Shown here one piece after another: positions 50,210-58,497 of a stretch of 64,000 nucleotides of DNA. Under the pieces are notes generated by a model. That model saw only the letters and a list, made by a program, of their open reading frames with translations, was not told where the DNA came from and did not search any database. The position numbers were made by a program, and so were the translations under genes. The stretch is from NCBI GenBank assembly GCA_030655075.1, contig JAURWE010000055.1, positions 310,001 to 374,000 of the forward strand. Direction: 5' to 3'. The first letter of the stretch is position 1, and the number at the start of each line of letters is the position of its first letter. The DNA comes from Pararhizobium sp. (GTDB lineage: Bacteria > Pseudomonadota > Alphaproteobacteria > Rhizobiales > Rhizobiaceae).

Positions 50210-51541
50210 TCAGCGCGCAGTCTTGGCAAAAATCAGCGTCACTTTCAGCCCGCCAAGCGCCGATTGCCCCAGCTCGAGACGGCCGCCATAGGCTTGCGCT
50301 ATGTCGAGCGTGATGGCAAGGCCGAGCCCGGAGCCGCTGACCTCGGAGCCAAGACGGCCGCCCCGGCGCAGAACTTCCGCGTGGGCATCTCTGGCAATGC
50401 CCGGGCCGTCGTCGTCGACCACAATCCGGATCTTGCCATCCTCGACAGCCGCCGTGACCGAGATGCGCGACCGTGCCCATTTGGCGGCATTGTCCAGCAG
50501 ATTGCCGAGCGCCTCGGCCAGATCGGCCGGATCGATGCCGATGACCAGCGCCGGGTCGATCTTCACGGTCCAGCGGATGCCGCGCGGGCGGGTCACCGGC
50601 TGCAACACGTTGACGAGTTTCTCGGCCAAGTTTGCCAGCGTCGTCATCGTCATCTGCTCGACGCCCATGCGCGCCGCCTGCAGCTGCCGATCGGCCCGCT
50701 GGCGGATAAGATCAACCTGTTCGAGGGCGGTGCTCCTCTGCTTTTCCGGCAGATGGTCGGCAAGATTGGAGAGCACGGTCAGCGGTGTCTTCAGGCCGTG
50801 GGCCAGATCGCTTGCCCGGGCCCGGGCCCGTTCGACGGCGGTGGCGCGTTCCTGCAGGAGAAGGTTCAGCTCGCTGGTCAGCGGCCGGACTTCGCTCGGA
50901 CCTGCCGATCCGAGATCGGTCTCACGGCCGGCCCGGACGTCGGCGACGCGCCGGCGCAGGCGGACGAGAGGGCTGAGGCCAATCGCGCCCTGCAGGAAGG
51001 CTGACCCGGCCAGAATGATCGCAACCACCAGAAGCATCAGGCGCAACTGGCCATGATAGCCGTCGAGCGCCTCATCCAGCTCCGCCCTTGGAAAGGCCGT
51101 ATAGGCGGTGAAGGCGATGGCCGTGGCGCCCTCTCCCAGCGAGAGGGTCCGGGCAAAGACCAGCATCTCCGCGCCATCGGGCCCTTCCGTGGAGGAGAAG
51201 CCGTAATAGGTCTCCGCCGCGAAATCCTTCGGCTCGATCGACACGTCCCAGAGCGAGCGTGAGCGGATCGGCGCCTGCCCGGCGGCAGAAATCTGCCAAT
51301 AGCGCCCGCCGGCGGGCAGATCGAAGCGGGGGTCCCCGGGCGCACTGCCGAGCACGAGTTTGACCTGCTCGACAGTGAGCCCTGCGGCCAGCGTGTCGCT
51401 GATCGTGCCCATTTCCCGCGCATAGCGATCGACGACATAGTCGGTAAACATGCGGCTGAGCGAGAACCACATCATCAGCGTGGCCAGGCCAATGGCGATG
51501 AAGGCGCCGATGGCGAGGCGAAGCCGCAGCGACGCCATCAT
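50210..51541 (-). CDS. PhoQ-type sensor histidine kinase
   Basis: A 443-residue kinase with membrane helices at about 8-28 and 167-187, a periplasmic sensor between them, a HAMP domain (SPLVRLRRRVADVRAGRE), H-box with His248 (ASDLAHGLKTPLTVL) and ATPase domain with NLLDNAAKWAR, VDDDGPGI and GSGLGLAI. Start ATG overlaps the response regulator stop by 4 nt (ATGA). This PhoQ/PmrB class often senses cations, antimicrobial peptides or acid; the actual signal here is unknown. Confidence 0.92.
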   Translation of the reverse strand: MMASLRLRLAIGAFIAIGLATLMMWFSLSRMFTDYVVDRYAREMGTISDTLAAGLTVEQVKLVLGSAPGDPRFDLPAGGRYWQISAAGQAPIRSRSLWDVSIEPKDFAAETYYGFSSTEGPDGAEMLVFARTLSLGEGATAIAFTAYTAFPRAELDEALDGYHGQLRLMLLVVAIILAGSAFLQGAIGLSPLVRLRRRVADVRAGRETDLGSAGPSEVRPLTSELNLLLQERATAVERARARASDLAHGLKTPLTVLSNLADHLPEKQRSTALEQVDLIRQRADRQLQAARMGVEQMTMTTLANLAEKLVNVLQPVTRPRGIRWTVKIDPALVIGIDPADLAEALGNLLDNAAKWARSRISVTAAVEDGKIRIVVDDDGPGIARDAHAEVLRRGGRLGSEVSGSGLGLAITLDIAQAYGGRLELGQSALGGLKVTLIFAKTAR

Positions 51542-52206
51542 GGGACGCCGCCGCCAGGCAGCACATAACCAAAACCCCGGCGTGTTTCGATGGCGTTGCT
51601 TTCGGTCTTCTTGCGCAGCCGGGCGATCATCGCCTCGACAGCATTTTTCGCTGCGGCATCGTCGCGGCCCTGAACTTCCTGCGCCAGCTCATGGGGCGTC
51701 AGCACTTCGTCGCTGCGGTCGATGAACAGCGCCATCATCCGGTATTCCAGCGGCGAGAGTTCAAGGACCGCGCCATCGAAGGTCACCCTGCGGCTGGCAT
51801 CGTCGAGGGTGAAGCGGCCTGCGGCACGCACGGCGGCACGGCGCAGGCCGGAGCGGCGCAATAGAGCTTTCAGGCGGGCCAGAAGTTCCTCGGCCCGGAA
51901 CGGTTTGGGCAGATAGTCGTCGGCCCCGGCATCGAAGCCGTCGACCCGCTCCATCCAGGACCCGCGTGCCGTCAGCACGATCACCGGTGTCTCGACGCCG
52001 CTTTCGCGCCAGCGTTTGAGGATCGAAAGGCCATCCATGCCGGGAAGCCCGAGATCGAGAATGATGGCGGCATAGGTCTCGGTCTCGCCGCGCTCCCATA
52101 CATCCGGTCCCCGGCTGAGAGTATCGACCACATATCCCTCATCCTGCAGCTTACCGCCGACATACTCCGCGATGGTACCATCGTCCTCGGCCAGAAGAAT
52201 GCGCAC
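51538..52206 (-). CDS. OmpR/PhoP-type response regulator
   Basis: A 222-residue regulator: receiver domain with acidic pocket AEDD (6-9), phospho-acceptor Asp51 (IILDLGLPGMDG), Thr in LTARG and Lys in LPKPF, followed by a winged helix DNA-binding domain (LSPLEYRMMALFIDRSDEVL, IETRRGFGYVLPGG). Start is GTG 52206 with GAGGGGAGGA upstream. It lies 15 bp after the PepSY-domain gene and is coupled to the kinase, so all belong to one operon. Confidence 0.93.
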   Translation of the reverse strand: MRILLAEDDGTIAEYVGGKLQDEGYVVDTLSRGPDVWERGETETYAAIILDLGLPGMDGLSILKRWRESGVETPVIVLTARGSWMERVDGFDAGADDYLPKPFRAEELLARLKALLRRSGLRRAAVRAAGRFTLDDASRRVTFDGAVLELSPLEYRMMALFIDRSDEVLTPHELAQEVQGRDDAAAKNAVEAMIARLRKKTESNAIETRRGFGYVLPGGGVP

Positions 52207-52221
52207 GGTGCCGTCCTCCCC

Positions 52222-52710
52222 TCAGAACCCGAAAATGTTCAGTTGTTTGCCCGTGCGGGCATTGATGCGAAGGGTACGGATCGCGCCATCTTCATCACGG
52301 ACCTTGACGCGGTAGATATCGAGCCTGCCGGACCGGCGCAGGTCGATGTCGATCACGGTGCCCTGCTGGCTGGCCTTGACGGACCGCAACACATCCTTGA
52401 GCCGCAGGATGCGCCCTTCGTTGACGGCCTCCCGCGCATCGTCATGATCCCGCCCCGAACCGCCGCCGGAGCTGTCGTCACCGCCATTGTCATCATCACC
52501 ATGGCCGCCGCCGTGGTCATCGCCACCGCTGCGGCCGCTGTTGGCGCTGCCGGGCCCTGAATTGCCGCTGTCGCCACCTCGGCTACCGCCGCTATCACCA
52601 CCACCGCTGTCACCATCCCTGGCAAGGGCTTGCGATCCCGCACCCGGTTGCAGCACAACCAGACCCGAGGCGAGAAGCAAGAACAGGAGAAAATCTCGGC
52701 GCTTCGTCAA
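52222..52710 (-). CDS. exported PepSY-domain protein with Gly/Ser/Asp-rich linker
   Basis: About 162 residues. A signal peptide (FLLFLLLASGLVVLQPGAG, ending SQALA) is followed by a 60-residue Gly/Ser/Asp/His-rich linker and a C-terminal PepSY-like domain (ILRLKDVLRSVKAS, IYRVKVRDEDGAIRTLRINA). No ATG fits; TTG 52710 (or 52716) follows GGAAAGG, whereas the frame upstream to 52842 is not protein-like. PepSY proteins with PhoPQ-type regulators are common and may bind or inhibit at the envelope. It shares its signal/linker with the next exported gene. Confidence 0.75.
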   Translation of the reverse strand: MTKRRDFLLFLLLASGLVVLQPGAGSQALARDGDSGGGDSGGSRGGDSGNSGPGSANSGRSGGDDHGGGHGDDDNGGDDSSGGGSGRDHDDAREAVNEGRILRLKDVLRSVKASQQGTVIDIDLRRSGRLDIYRVKVRDEDGAIRTLRINARTGKQLNIFGF

Positions 52711-52787
52711 CGTCAACCTTTCCGGTTTACAGCCGTCGTCAATAGTGAACCGCAACCCTGCGCGGAACAAGCACCCGACAAAAGATG

Positions 52788-52817
52788 AACTCCGCTGCAG
52801 GGGTGTGCAGCGGAGTT
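52788..52817 (-). terminator. hairpin between the two exported-protein genes
   Basis: A perfect 12-bp stem (AACTCCGCTGCA and complement) with a 6-nt loop. No long T-run follows, so it may be a weak terminator or attenuator between the first exported gene and the rest of the operon. Confidence 0.55.
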
Positions 52818-52898
52818 GAACCCTTGCAGAGGCGGGGGCCATGAACTGAAGGGTTCGTCATCATCGCCTGCGGCGGGGCGATGATTGCCTGGCAGGTG

Positions 52899-53489
52899 CT
52901 ACTGGGTCACCGGCACCACGCTTACCGAGGTGATCGGTCCGGGCGTCGTGTGCACACTGGAGCGGTGCGGCTTGACGAAGACGGTGCGCACGCCGTGCTC
53001 AAGTTCCACCTCGACTTCCAGCCGGCGTCCGAGATCGTCGATGGCGACCAGGGATCCGTTCAGCAGTCCCTGCAGGCTCGCATCCGAGACAGAAAGAGCA
53101 ACTTCGCTGCGCAGGGCGTCATCACCACCCCGTCCGCGGCCCCGGCCACGGCGATCTACCGAATTGTCGTCTGTGCTGTTGTCATCCTCGGCGTGATCAC
53201 GCCCGCGATGGCTGGAATCGTCGTTGCTGTCGTCGCGTCCTCCGTGGCGCGAGCCGCTGCTGTTGTCATCGCCGCCGCTGCGGCCACCGTGATCGTCGGA
53301 CCCGGAATCGCCGCCGCTGTTGCCTCCACCGCTATTGCCGCTGCCGCTGTTGCCATCCCTGGCAAGGGCTGCCGAAACGCCAACCGATGAAAGGCCGGAG
53401 GCGTTAAAGGAGCCGGAGAGCGGCAGAATGGCGAAAGCAAGCGCGCTCACTCCAGATATCATCAGCGTTTTTTGGATCGTGCGGGACAT
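52899..53489 (-). CDS. exported Gly/Ser/Asp-rich low-complexity protein
   Basis: A 196-residue protein with a Sec signal peptide (MISGVSALAFAILPLSGSF...), a junction ALARDG, a 75-residue disordered segment rich in Gly, Ser, Asp, Asn, His and Arg (about 45-125), and a C-terminal region ending VVPVTQ with a short beta-rich stretch (RLEVEVELEHGVRTVFVKPH). No known family is recognised. ATG follows AGGAGGACA. It opens a cluster with the PepSY gene and the two-component system. The Asp/His content could bind metal ions (inference). Confidence 0.75.
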   Translation of the reverse strand: MSRTIQKTLMISGVSALAFAILPLSGSFNASGLSSVGVSAALARDGNSGSGNSGGGNSGGDSGSDDHGGRSGGDDNSSGSRHGGRDDSNDDSSHRGRDHAEDDNSTDDNSVDRRGRGRGRGGDDALRSEVALSVSDASLQGLLNGSLVAIDDLGRRLEVEVELEHGVRTVFVKPHRSSVHTTPGPITSVSVVPVTQ

Positions 53490-53601
53490 GGTGTCCTCCT
53501 CCTGTTTTGTCGATGAGAGGAGAATGGCACAGGGTACCTGACAGGCCGGGGCGGCCGCCTGTCAGCATTTTGTCAGGAAACCGGCGGCGCCGGAAACGCA
53601 A

Positions 53602-53625
53602 AAAGCCGCCCTTGCGGACGGCTTT
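53602..53625 (-). terminator. infC terminator
   Basis: Stem AAAGCCG/CGGCTTT with a GC-rich loop, followed on the minus strand by a T-run, 27 nt after the infC stop. Confidence 0.82.
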
Positions 53626-53651
53626 CGGCAATTCTCATAATTCCGGGACCG

Positions 53652-54188
53652 TTACTTCGGCGCCAGAACCATCATCATCTGGCGGCCTTCGAGCTTTGGC
53701 TCGGCTTCGACCTTGGCGATCAGGACCGTGTCGTCCTTGACCTGAAGCAGCAGCTTCATGCCGAGTTCCTGGTGGGCCATTTCGCGGCCGCGGAACTTCA
53801 GCGTCACCTTAACCTTGTCGCCGTCTTCGAAGAAGCGGTTCATCGCCTTCATCTTCACGTCATAGTCATGCGTGTCGATGTTCGGGCGCATCTTGATTTC
53901 CTTGATCTCGACGATCTTCTGCTTCTTGCGCGCTTCAGCAGCTTTTTTCTGCGTCGCGTATTTCAGCTTTCCGAGATCGAGGATCTTGCATACCGGCGGA
54001 TCGGTGTTGGGCGAAATCTCCACCAGGTCGAGACCGGCGTCTTCCGCCATCTTCAAAGCTTCCTCTGTCGGCACGATCCCGACATTGGTTCCTTCGGCGT
54101 CGATAAGCTGCACCCGGGGGATGCGAATTTCCCTGTTTGAGCGGGGCCCATCCTTTGTCGGGGCGTCCGTTTTGAAAGGTCTGCGAAT
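53652..54188 (-). CDS. infC: translation initiation factor IF-3, ATT start
   Basis: A 178-residue IF-3. Read from ATT 54188, the N-terminus (RRPFKTDAPTKDGPRSNREI) matches rhizobial IF-3, and GAGGAGAG lies upstream; starting at the GTG at 54113 would drop 25 conserved residues. The N-domain (LIDAEGTNVGIVPTEEALKM), linker (AAEARKKQKIVEIKEIKMRP) and C-domain (RFFEDGDKVKVTLKFRGREM) are intact. Rare AUU starts let IF-3 limit its own synthesis, a known control of infC. Confidence 0.95.
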   Translation of the reverse strand: MRRPFKTDAPTKDGPRSNREIRIPRVQLIDAEGTNVGIVPTEEALKMAEDAGLDLVEISPNTDPPVCKILDLGKLKYATQKKAAEARKKQKIVEIKEIKMRPNIDTHDYDVKMKAMNRFFEDGDKVKVTLKFRGREMAHQELGMKLLLQVKDDTVLIAKVEAEPKLEGRQMMMVLAPK

Positions 54189-54384
54189 GGTCGTACTCTC
54201 CTCGAGCTATTGAAGGTATTGGTTCGGTCCGGCCTGCGGTTTTCCGCTGGCGGACGCTGTCGTCGGCAATGAGTAAAAATCCTACGGAGCGCTCCTTAGC
54301 ATGCCTCCGGAAAAAAATCACCATCTGTCGGCACAGATGAGAATCTGTTTTAGAGAATTTCAGCAGAAATCCGGAGCAAAAACG

Positions 54385-55185
54385 ATGACCATGCCGATCG
54401 CCACGCCAGAACCTGTCTTCCTGACCGTCGGCAAAGCTGAGACAGCGCGCCGGATCGCCATGCATATCCTGCCCGAACGGCCCGGCTCCGGCCTGCCGGC
54501 CCTTGTCTGGCTGGGCGGATACAGATCCGACATGTCGGGCACCAAGGCCGTGGCGCTGGAAGAGCATGCGCGGGAAACCGGCGCTGCCTGCATACGCTTC
54601 GACTATTCCGGCCACGGCGTTTCGGAAGGCGCCTTCACCGACGGCACGATTTCGCGCTGGCTGGAGGAAAGCCTTGCGGTCATTGCGCACGCGGGGTGCC
54701 CCCGCATCGTCCTGGTCGGATCTTCCATGGGCGGCTGGATTGCGCTTCGGGTTCTCCAAGAACTGAAGAAGCTGGACAAGAGCGATCATGTCGCTGGCCT
54801 TCTGCTCATTGCGCCCGCCCCCGACTTCACCTCGGCGCTGATCGAGCCGCATCTGACCGAGGCCGAACGGCAGTCGCTGGCAACACGCGGCTATTTCGAG
54901 GAGCCGACGCCTTACGGCCCGACACCGAATATTTTTACCCGCGCGTTGATCGAAGACGGTCGGTTGAACCGGGTTTTAACCGGCGTCATTTCCACCGGCT
55001 GCCCCATCCACATCCTCCAGGGCATGCAGGACCCGGATGTGCCCTATTCACACGCGCTGACGCTGCTCGAACATCTGCCTGCCGACGATATTGTGCTGAC
55101 TTTGATTCGGGATGGTGACCACCGGCTGTCGCGGCCACAGGATATTAACCGGATGCTGAAGGCAATTGCCGAACTATCACGCTGA
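54385..55185 (+). CDS. alpha/beta hydrolase
   Basis: A 267-residue serine hydrolase: oxyanion/entrance loop VWLGGYRSDMSG, nucleophile elbow VGSSMGGW with Ser114, acid in MQDPDVPY and His in GDHRLS. Close relatives in rhizobia are annotated as palmitoyl-protein-thioesterase-like (ABHD10 type). ATG 54385 has GGAG upstream; ATG 54391 is an alternative. It is divergent from infC. Substrate unknown. Confidence 0.88.
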   Translation: MTMPIATPEPVFLTVGKAETARRIAMHILPERPGSGLPALVWLGGYRSDMSGTKAVALEEHARETGAACIRFDYSGHGVSEGAFTDGTISRWLEESLAVIAHAGCPRIVLVGSSMGGWIALRVLQELKKLDKSDHVAGLLLIAPAPDFTSALIEPHLTEAERQSLATRGYFEEPTPYGPTPNIFTRALIEDGRLNRVLTGVISTGCPIHILQGMQDPDVPYSHALTLLEHLPADDIVLTLIRDGDHRLSRPQDINRMLKAIAELSR

Positions 55186-55315
55186 AAATGGCGTTATATT
55201 GCGCAAAATCGGCCTTAACCTGCCGGTTTAACCATGTTCACCCATCCCCAATTCTCGATATTGACTCTTCGACGCCAACAATCTTAACTCTTTGTTAACG
55301 ATACAGGGGACGTTG

Positions 55316-55933
55316 ATGGTGAACTTTGTAAGACCGGGTCTGCTTTTCTCCGCATTTTTGGCGGCATCGTCCTTTGCAACAGCAGCTATACCGGCACCAA
55401 TCAGCCGTCTGTCGATGCAGACGGGGGCAATCACATCGCAGCCGATCGGTCACTACGAATTCTGTCAAAAGTATAAAAGCGAATGCAGCGTTCGCTCGTC
55501 CAACACCAAGGCTGCAAAGCTAACGGAGCGCGGCTGGAGCCTCGTTCGCAGCGTCAATACAGAGGTGAACACGTCCATCACGCCGCTGACCGACATGGAC
55601 GCCTACGGTCGCGATGAGGTCTGGGCCTATCCGGTCACGACCGGCGACTGCGAAGACTTTGCTCTTGAAAAGCGTAAAATTTTGATGCAACGCGGCTTTG
55701 CCGCTTCCGATCTTTTGATGACCGTGCTTCGCAAGCCCGACGGAGAGGGTCACGCCGTCTTGACCGTTCGCACGACAGATGGCGATTTCATCCTCGATAA
55801 TCTCAACGACGACGTGAAGCTCTGGACGAAGACTTCTTATCGTTTTCTCAAGCGCCAGGACACGCGAAACTCCGGCCGCTGGGTCACCATCGAAAATGGT
55901 GCAGAGGTTCTGGTCGGGTCGGTCGGCAACTGA
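55316..55933 (+). CDS. bacterial transglutaminase-like cysteine peptidase (BTLCP)
   Basis: A 205-residue exported protein: signal peptide (PGLLFSAFLAASSFATAA), then a papain-like/transglutaminase fold with catalytic Cys in TGDCEDFALEKR (about residue 115), His in EGHAVLTVRT and Asp/Asn in ILDNLND. This DUF920/BTLCP family may act on surface adhesins in the periplasm (as LapG does), but no LapD-like partner is adjacent. ATG 55316 follows GGGGA. Confidence 0.88.
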   Translation: MVNFVRPGLLFSAFLAASSFATAAIPAPISRLSMQTGAITSQPIGHYEFCQKYKSECSVRSSNTKAAKLTERGWSLVRSVNTEVNTSITPLTDMDAYGRDEVWAYPVTTGDCEDFALEKRKILMQRGFAASDLLMTVLRKPDGEGHAVLTVRTTDGDFILDNLNDDVKLWTKTSYRFLKRQDTRNSGRWVTIENGAEVLVGSVGN

Positions 55934-55953
55934 CACTTCACTATGGTTAACGA

Positions 55954-55988
55954 ACCCGGCGGGAAAAAGTTCCAGCCGGGTCCTTTTT
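55954..55988 (+). terminator. terminator of the BTLCP gene
   Basis: Stem ACCCGGC/GCCGGGT followed by CCTTTTTATTTT, 20 nt after the stop. Confidence 0.8.
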
Positions 55989-56025
55989 ATTTTGGCTTTT
56001 TTTCAAAACGGATAAATTGACCAGC

Positions 56026-57267
56026 CTAAAGGTTGAGCCCCAGCGTCTTTTCCATTTCGACGAAGGCGCGCTGCGTGTCGGTGATATAGTCGCGCACCAG
56101 CGGTGCAGCGTCTCGCGCGCGCGACAGCTGCAGGTGAAACACCAGCTGGCTGCCGGTGCGGAACATCATTTCGGCGCTGATCAGATAGAATTCCCACATG
56201 CGGGCGAAACGCTCATCATACATCTCCACGACCTTGTCGCGATTGGCCTCGAAACGCCGGCCCCAATGGGCGAGCGTGGTCGCATAGTGGACGCGCAGGA
56301 ATTCCAGATCCGTCACCCACAGGCTGTTGCGTTCGACGCTTTCGAAGACTTCCGACAGCGCCGGCGAATAGGCGCCGGGGAAAATGTATTTGCGCAGCCA
56401 GGCGCTCGCCATGCCCGGCGGGCTCATATGGCCGATGGAATGGATCAGCGCCACGCCGTCGTCCGGCATCAGGCGGTTCAGCTTGGCGAAGAACTCGTCG
56501 TAATGGTGGACGCCGACATGCTCAAACATGCCGACGGAGACGATCCGGTCAAAGGTCTCATCGACCTCGCGGTAGTCCCTCAGCTCAAAGCGCACCCGGT
56601 CTGCAATACCTGCCGCCTCAGCCCGTTTTGTCGCCAGCGCCTGCTGTTCCTTCGACAGGGTGACGCCGAGCACCTGGACGTTTTCCAGCCGGGCCAGATA
56701 GAGCGCCATGTCGCCCCAGCCGCAGCCGATGTCCAGCACCTTCATACCCGGCTTCAAGCAGAGCTTGGCTGCGATCAGCCGCAGCTTGTTGCGCTGCGCC
56801 ACCTCAAGGCTTTCCGTCTCATCGCGGAAATAGGCGCAGGAATAGAGCATGTTGTCGTCGAGGAAGAGTTTGTAGAAATCATTGCCGATATCGTAGTGGT
56901 GGGAGACGTTCTGCCGGGCCTGCCCCTGCCGGTTCGACTGCTGCTTCTTGCGAAACAGCATCTTGATCGAGCGCAGGATTTTCTGGATCGGATAGTTGCC
57001 GAGCGACAGGCGGTTGATCGAAAAAAGCTGCAGGAAATCCCTAAGCGTCGAGCCCTCCTCGAAGCGCATCGTGCCATCCATATAGGCCTCGCCGGCGGCA
57101 AGTTCGGCATTGAACACCAGTGTGCGGTAGAGCTTCGGGTCGGTGAGCCGCATGGTCACGTCCGGGCCGGGCTCTCCGGAAAAAACGTGTCGCACGCCCT
57201 CCGCATCAATGACGGTCAGACGTCCCTTGCGGATGAAGGCCTTCATCATGTGCGACAGCGGAAACAT
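56026..57267 (-). CDS. cfa: cyclopropane-fatty-acyl-phospholipid synthase
   Basis: A 413-residue enzyme that adds a methylene bridge from S-adenosylmethionine to membrane unsaturated lipids. Motifs: HHYDIGNDFYKLFLDD, the SAM-binding VLDIGCGWGDMALYLA (about residues 165-180), SVGMFEHVG and the C-terminal LHYATTLAHW-type segment (HYATTLAHWGRRFE). ATG 57267 follows GGGAGA; the frame to 57300 is open but lacks a site. Cyclopropane lipids give acid and stress tolerance. Confidence 0.94.
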   Translation of the reverse strand: MFPLSHMMKAFIRKGRLTVIDAEGVRHVFSGEPGPDVTMRLTDPKLYRTLVFNAELAAGEAYMDGTMRFEEGSTLRDFLQLFSINRLSLGNYPIQKILRSIKMLFRKKQQSNRQGQARQNVSHHYDIGNDFYKLFLDDNMLYSCAYFRDETESLEVAQRNKLRLIAAKLCLKPGMKVLDIGCGWGDMALYLARLENVQVLGVTLSKEQQALATKRAEAAGIADRVRFELRDYREVDETFDRIVSVGMFEHVGVHHYDEFFAKLNRLMPDDGVALIHSIGHMSPPGMASAWLRKYIFPGAYSPALSEVFESVERNSLWVTDLEFLRVHYATTLAHWGRRFEANRDKVVEMYDERFARMWEFYLISAEMMFRTGSQLVFHLQLSRARDAAPLVRDYITDTQRAFVEMEKTLGLNL

Positions 57268-57357
57268 GGCATCTCCCGTTTGGCAAATGGCGCCATGCAC
57301 GCGGCCGCATGACTATGTCACCAGGAGACTAGCCAAAAACACTGGATCTGCAACCGC

Positions 57358-58341
57358 TTATGCATTGCCGATGAGGACCCCTGCAGCCAGCACCAGGCCG
57401 CCGCCGAGCACGACCTGAAAGGCCGCCCGCAGGAAAGGCGTCTGCATGTAGCGGTTCTGGATGAAGGCGATGGCCCAGAGTTCGACGAAGACGACGATGG
57501 CGGCAATGACCGTTGCCGTGACGAAACTCGGGATGAGATAGGGCAGCGCATGGCCGAGACCGCCGAGTGCCGTCATGATGCCAGAGGCCAGACCACGCTT
57601 GAGCGGCGAGCCACGACCGGACAGTTTGCCGTCGTCATGGGCGGCTTCGGTAAAGCCCATGGAGATGCCGGCGCCGACGGAGGCGGAGAGGCCGACCAGA
57701 AAAGTCTGCCAGGTATCCTGCGTCGCGAAGGCGGCGGCAAAGATCGGCGCCAGCGTCGAGACCGAGCCATCCATCAGACCCGCCAATCCCGGCTGCACAT
57801 AGGTCAGCACGAACTGCTTGCGCGCCGTCTGATCCTCCCCGGCCCGCACGTCGCCGGGCGTGAATTCATCGCCCAGCCGGTGCGCCAGAGTCTCATGGGT
57901 CTTTTCCGCCAGCGCCAGATCGCCGAGCAGCTTGCGGGTTGCCGCATCCTTCGCGCGCGCTGCCGCCTCCAGATAGAAGCGGTAGGCGGCCTCTTCCATC
58001 GCTTCGGCTTGGGCGCGGGCCGTTTCCACCGGCAGCTGGGCAATCAGCCAGTCCGGCTTGCGCTCGGGGAAATCACGGACGTGCTCGCGGCGGATCAGCG
58101 GAATGCGGCTGCCGAACCGCTGCACATGCAGGTCGATCAGCATCTGCCGGTGGTGGCTTTCTTCCTGCGCCATCTCCTCGAAGACCTTTGCCGACTGCGT
58201 ATAGTTTTCCCGCAGGGCATCGGCATAGGCCAGATAAATCCGGCCATCATCCTCTTCAGAGGATATGGCCAGAGCGAGGATTTCCTGTTCGCTGAGCGAC
58301 AGGAACGGGCGTTTGAACGAACGAAAGACGCGCGGCAGCAT
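57358..58341 (-). CDS. mbfA: membrane-bound ferritin MbfA (iron exporter)
   Basis: A 327-residue protein with an N-terminal ferritin-like di-iron domain (ISSEEDDGRIYLAYADAL, EEMAQEESHHRQM, ALAEKTHE, about residues 25-165) fused to a VIT1/CCC1-like membrane domain (LTYVQPGLAGLMDGSVSTLA, SVGAGISMGFTEAAHDDGKL, then two to three helices). MbfA exports excess iron and protects against peroxide in Agrobacterium and Bradyrhizobium, where it is repressed by Irr. An Irr-box palindrome lies 9 nt before the start, so the same control is expected. Confidence 0.93.
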   Translation of the reverse strand: MLPRVFRSFKRPFLSLSEQEILALAISSEEDDGRIYLAYADALRENYTQSAKVFEEMAQEESHHRQMLIDLHVQRFGSRIPLIRREHVRDFPERKPDWLIAQLPVETARAQAEAMEEAAYRFYLEAAARAKDAATRKLLGDLALAEKTHETLAHRLGDEFTPGDVRAGEDQTARKQFVLTYVQPGLAGLMDGSVSTLAPIFAAAFATQDTWQTFLVGLSASVGAGISMGFTEAAHDDGKLSGRGSPLKRGLASGIMTALGGLGHALPYLIPSFVTATVIAAIVVFVELWAIAFIQNRYMQTPFLRAAFQVVLGGGLVLAAGVLIGNA

Positions 58342-58350
58342 GGGCGGGAA

Positions 58351-58377
58351 CCTATTTTAGAATAATTCTAAAATAGG
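58351..58377. promoter_or_regulatory. ICE box (Irr-binding palindrome) of mbfA
   Basis: A perfect 27-bp palindrome: arm CCTATTTTAGAAT, one centre base, and the exact complement. It contains the ICE consensus TTTAGAA-N3-TTCTAAA bound by Irr in rhizobia. Being only 9 bp from the ATG, it must overlap the promoter, so Irr would block transcription under low iron. Confidence 0.9.
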
Positions 58378-58497
58378 TCGGCCAGGCCGGTTCGTCAAGC
58401 CGGTCACGCTCGACAGGCCTGCGTAAGGCAGACTAGTGTAATGTCGGTGCGCTAACGCGTCGCATACTTCGTCCCATCGTTTTTCCGCCAGGTGCCC

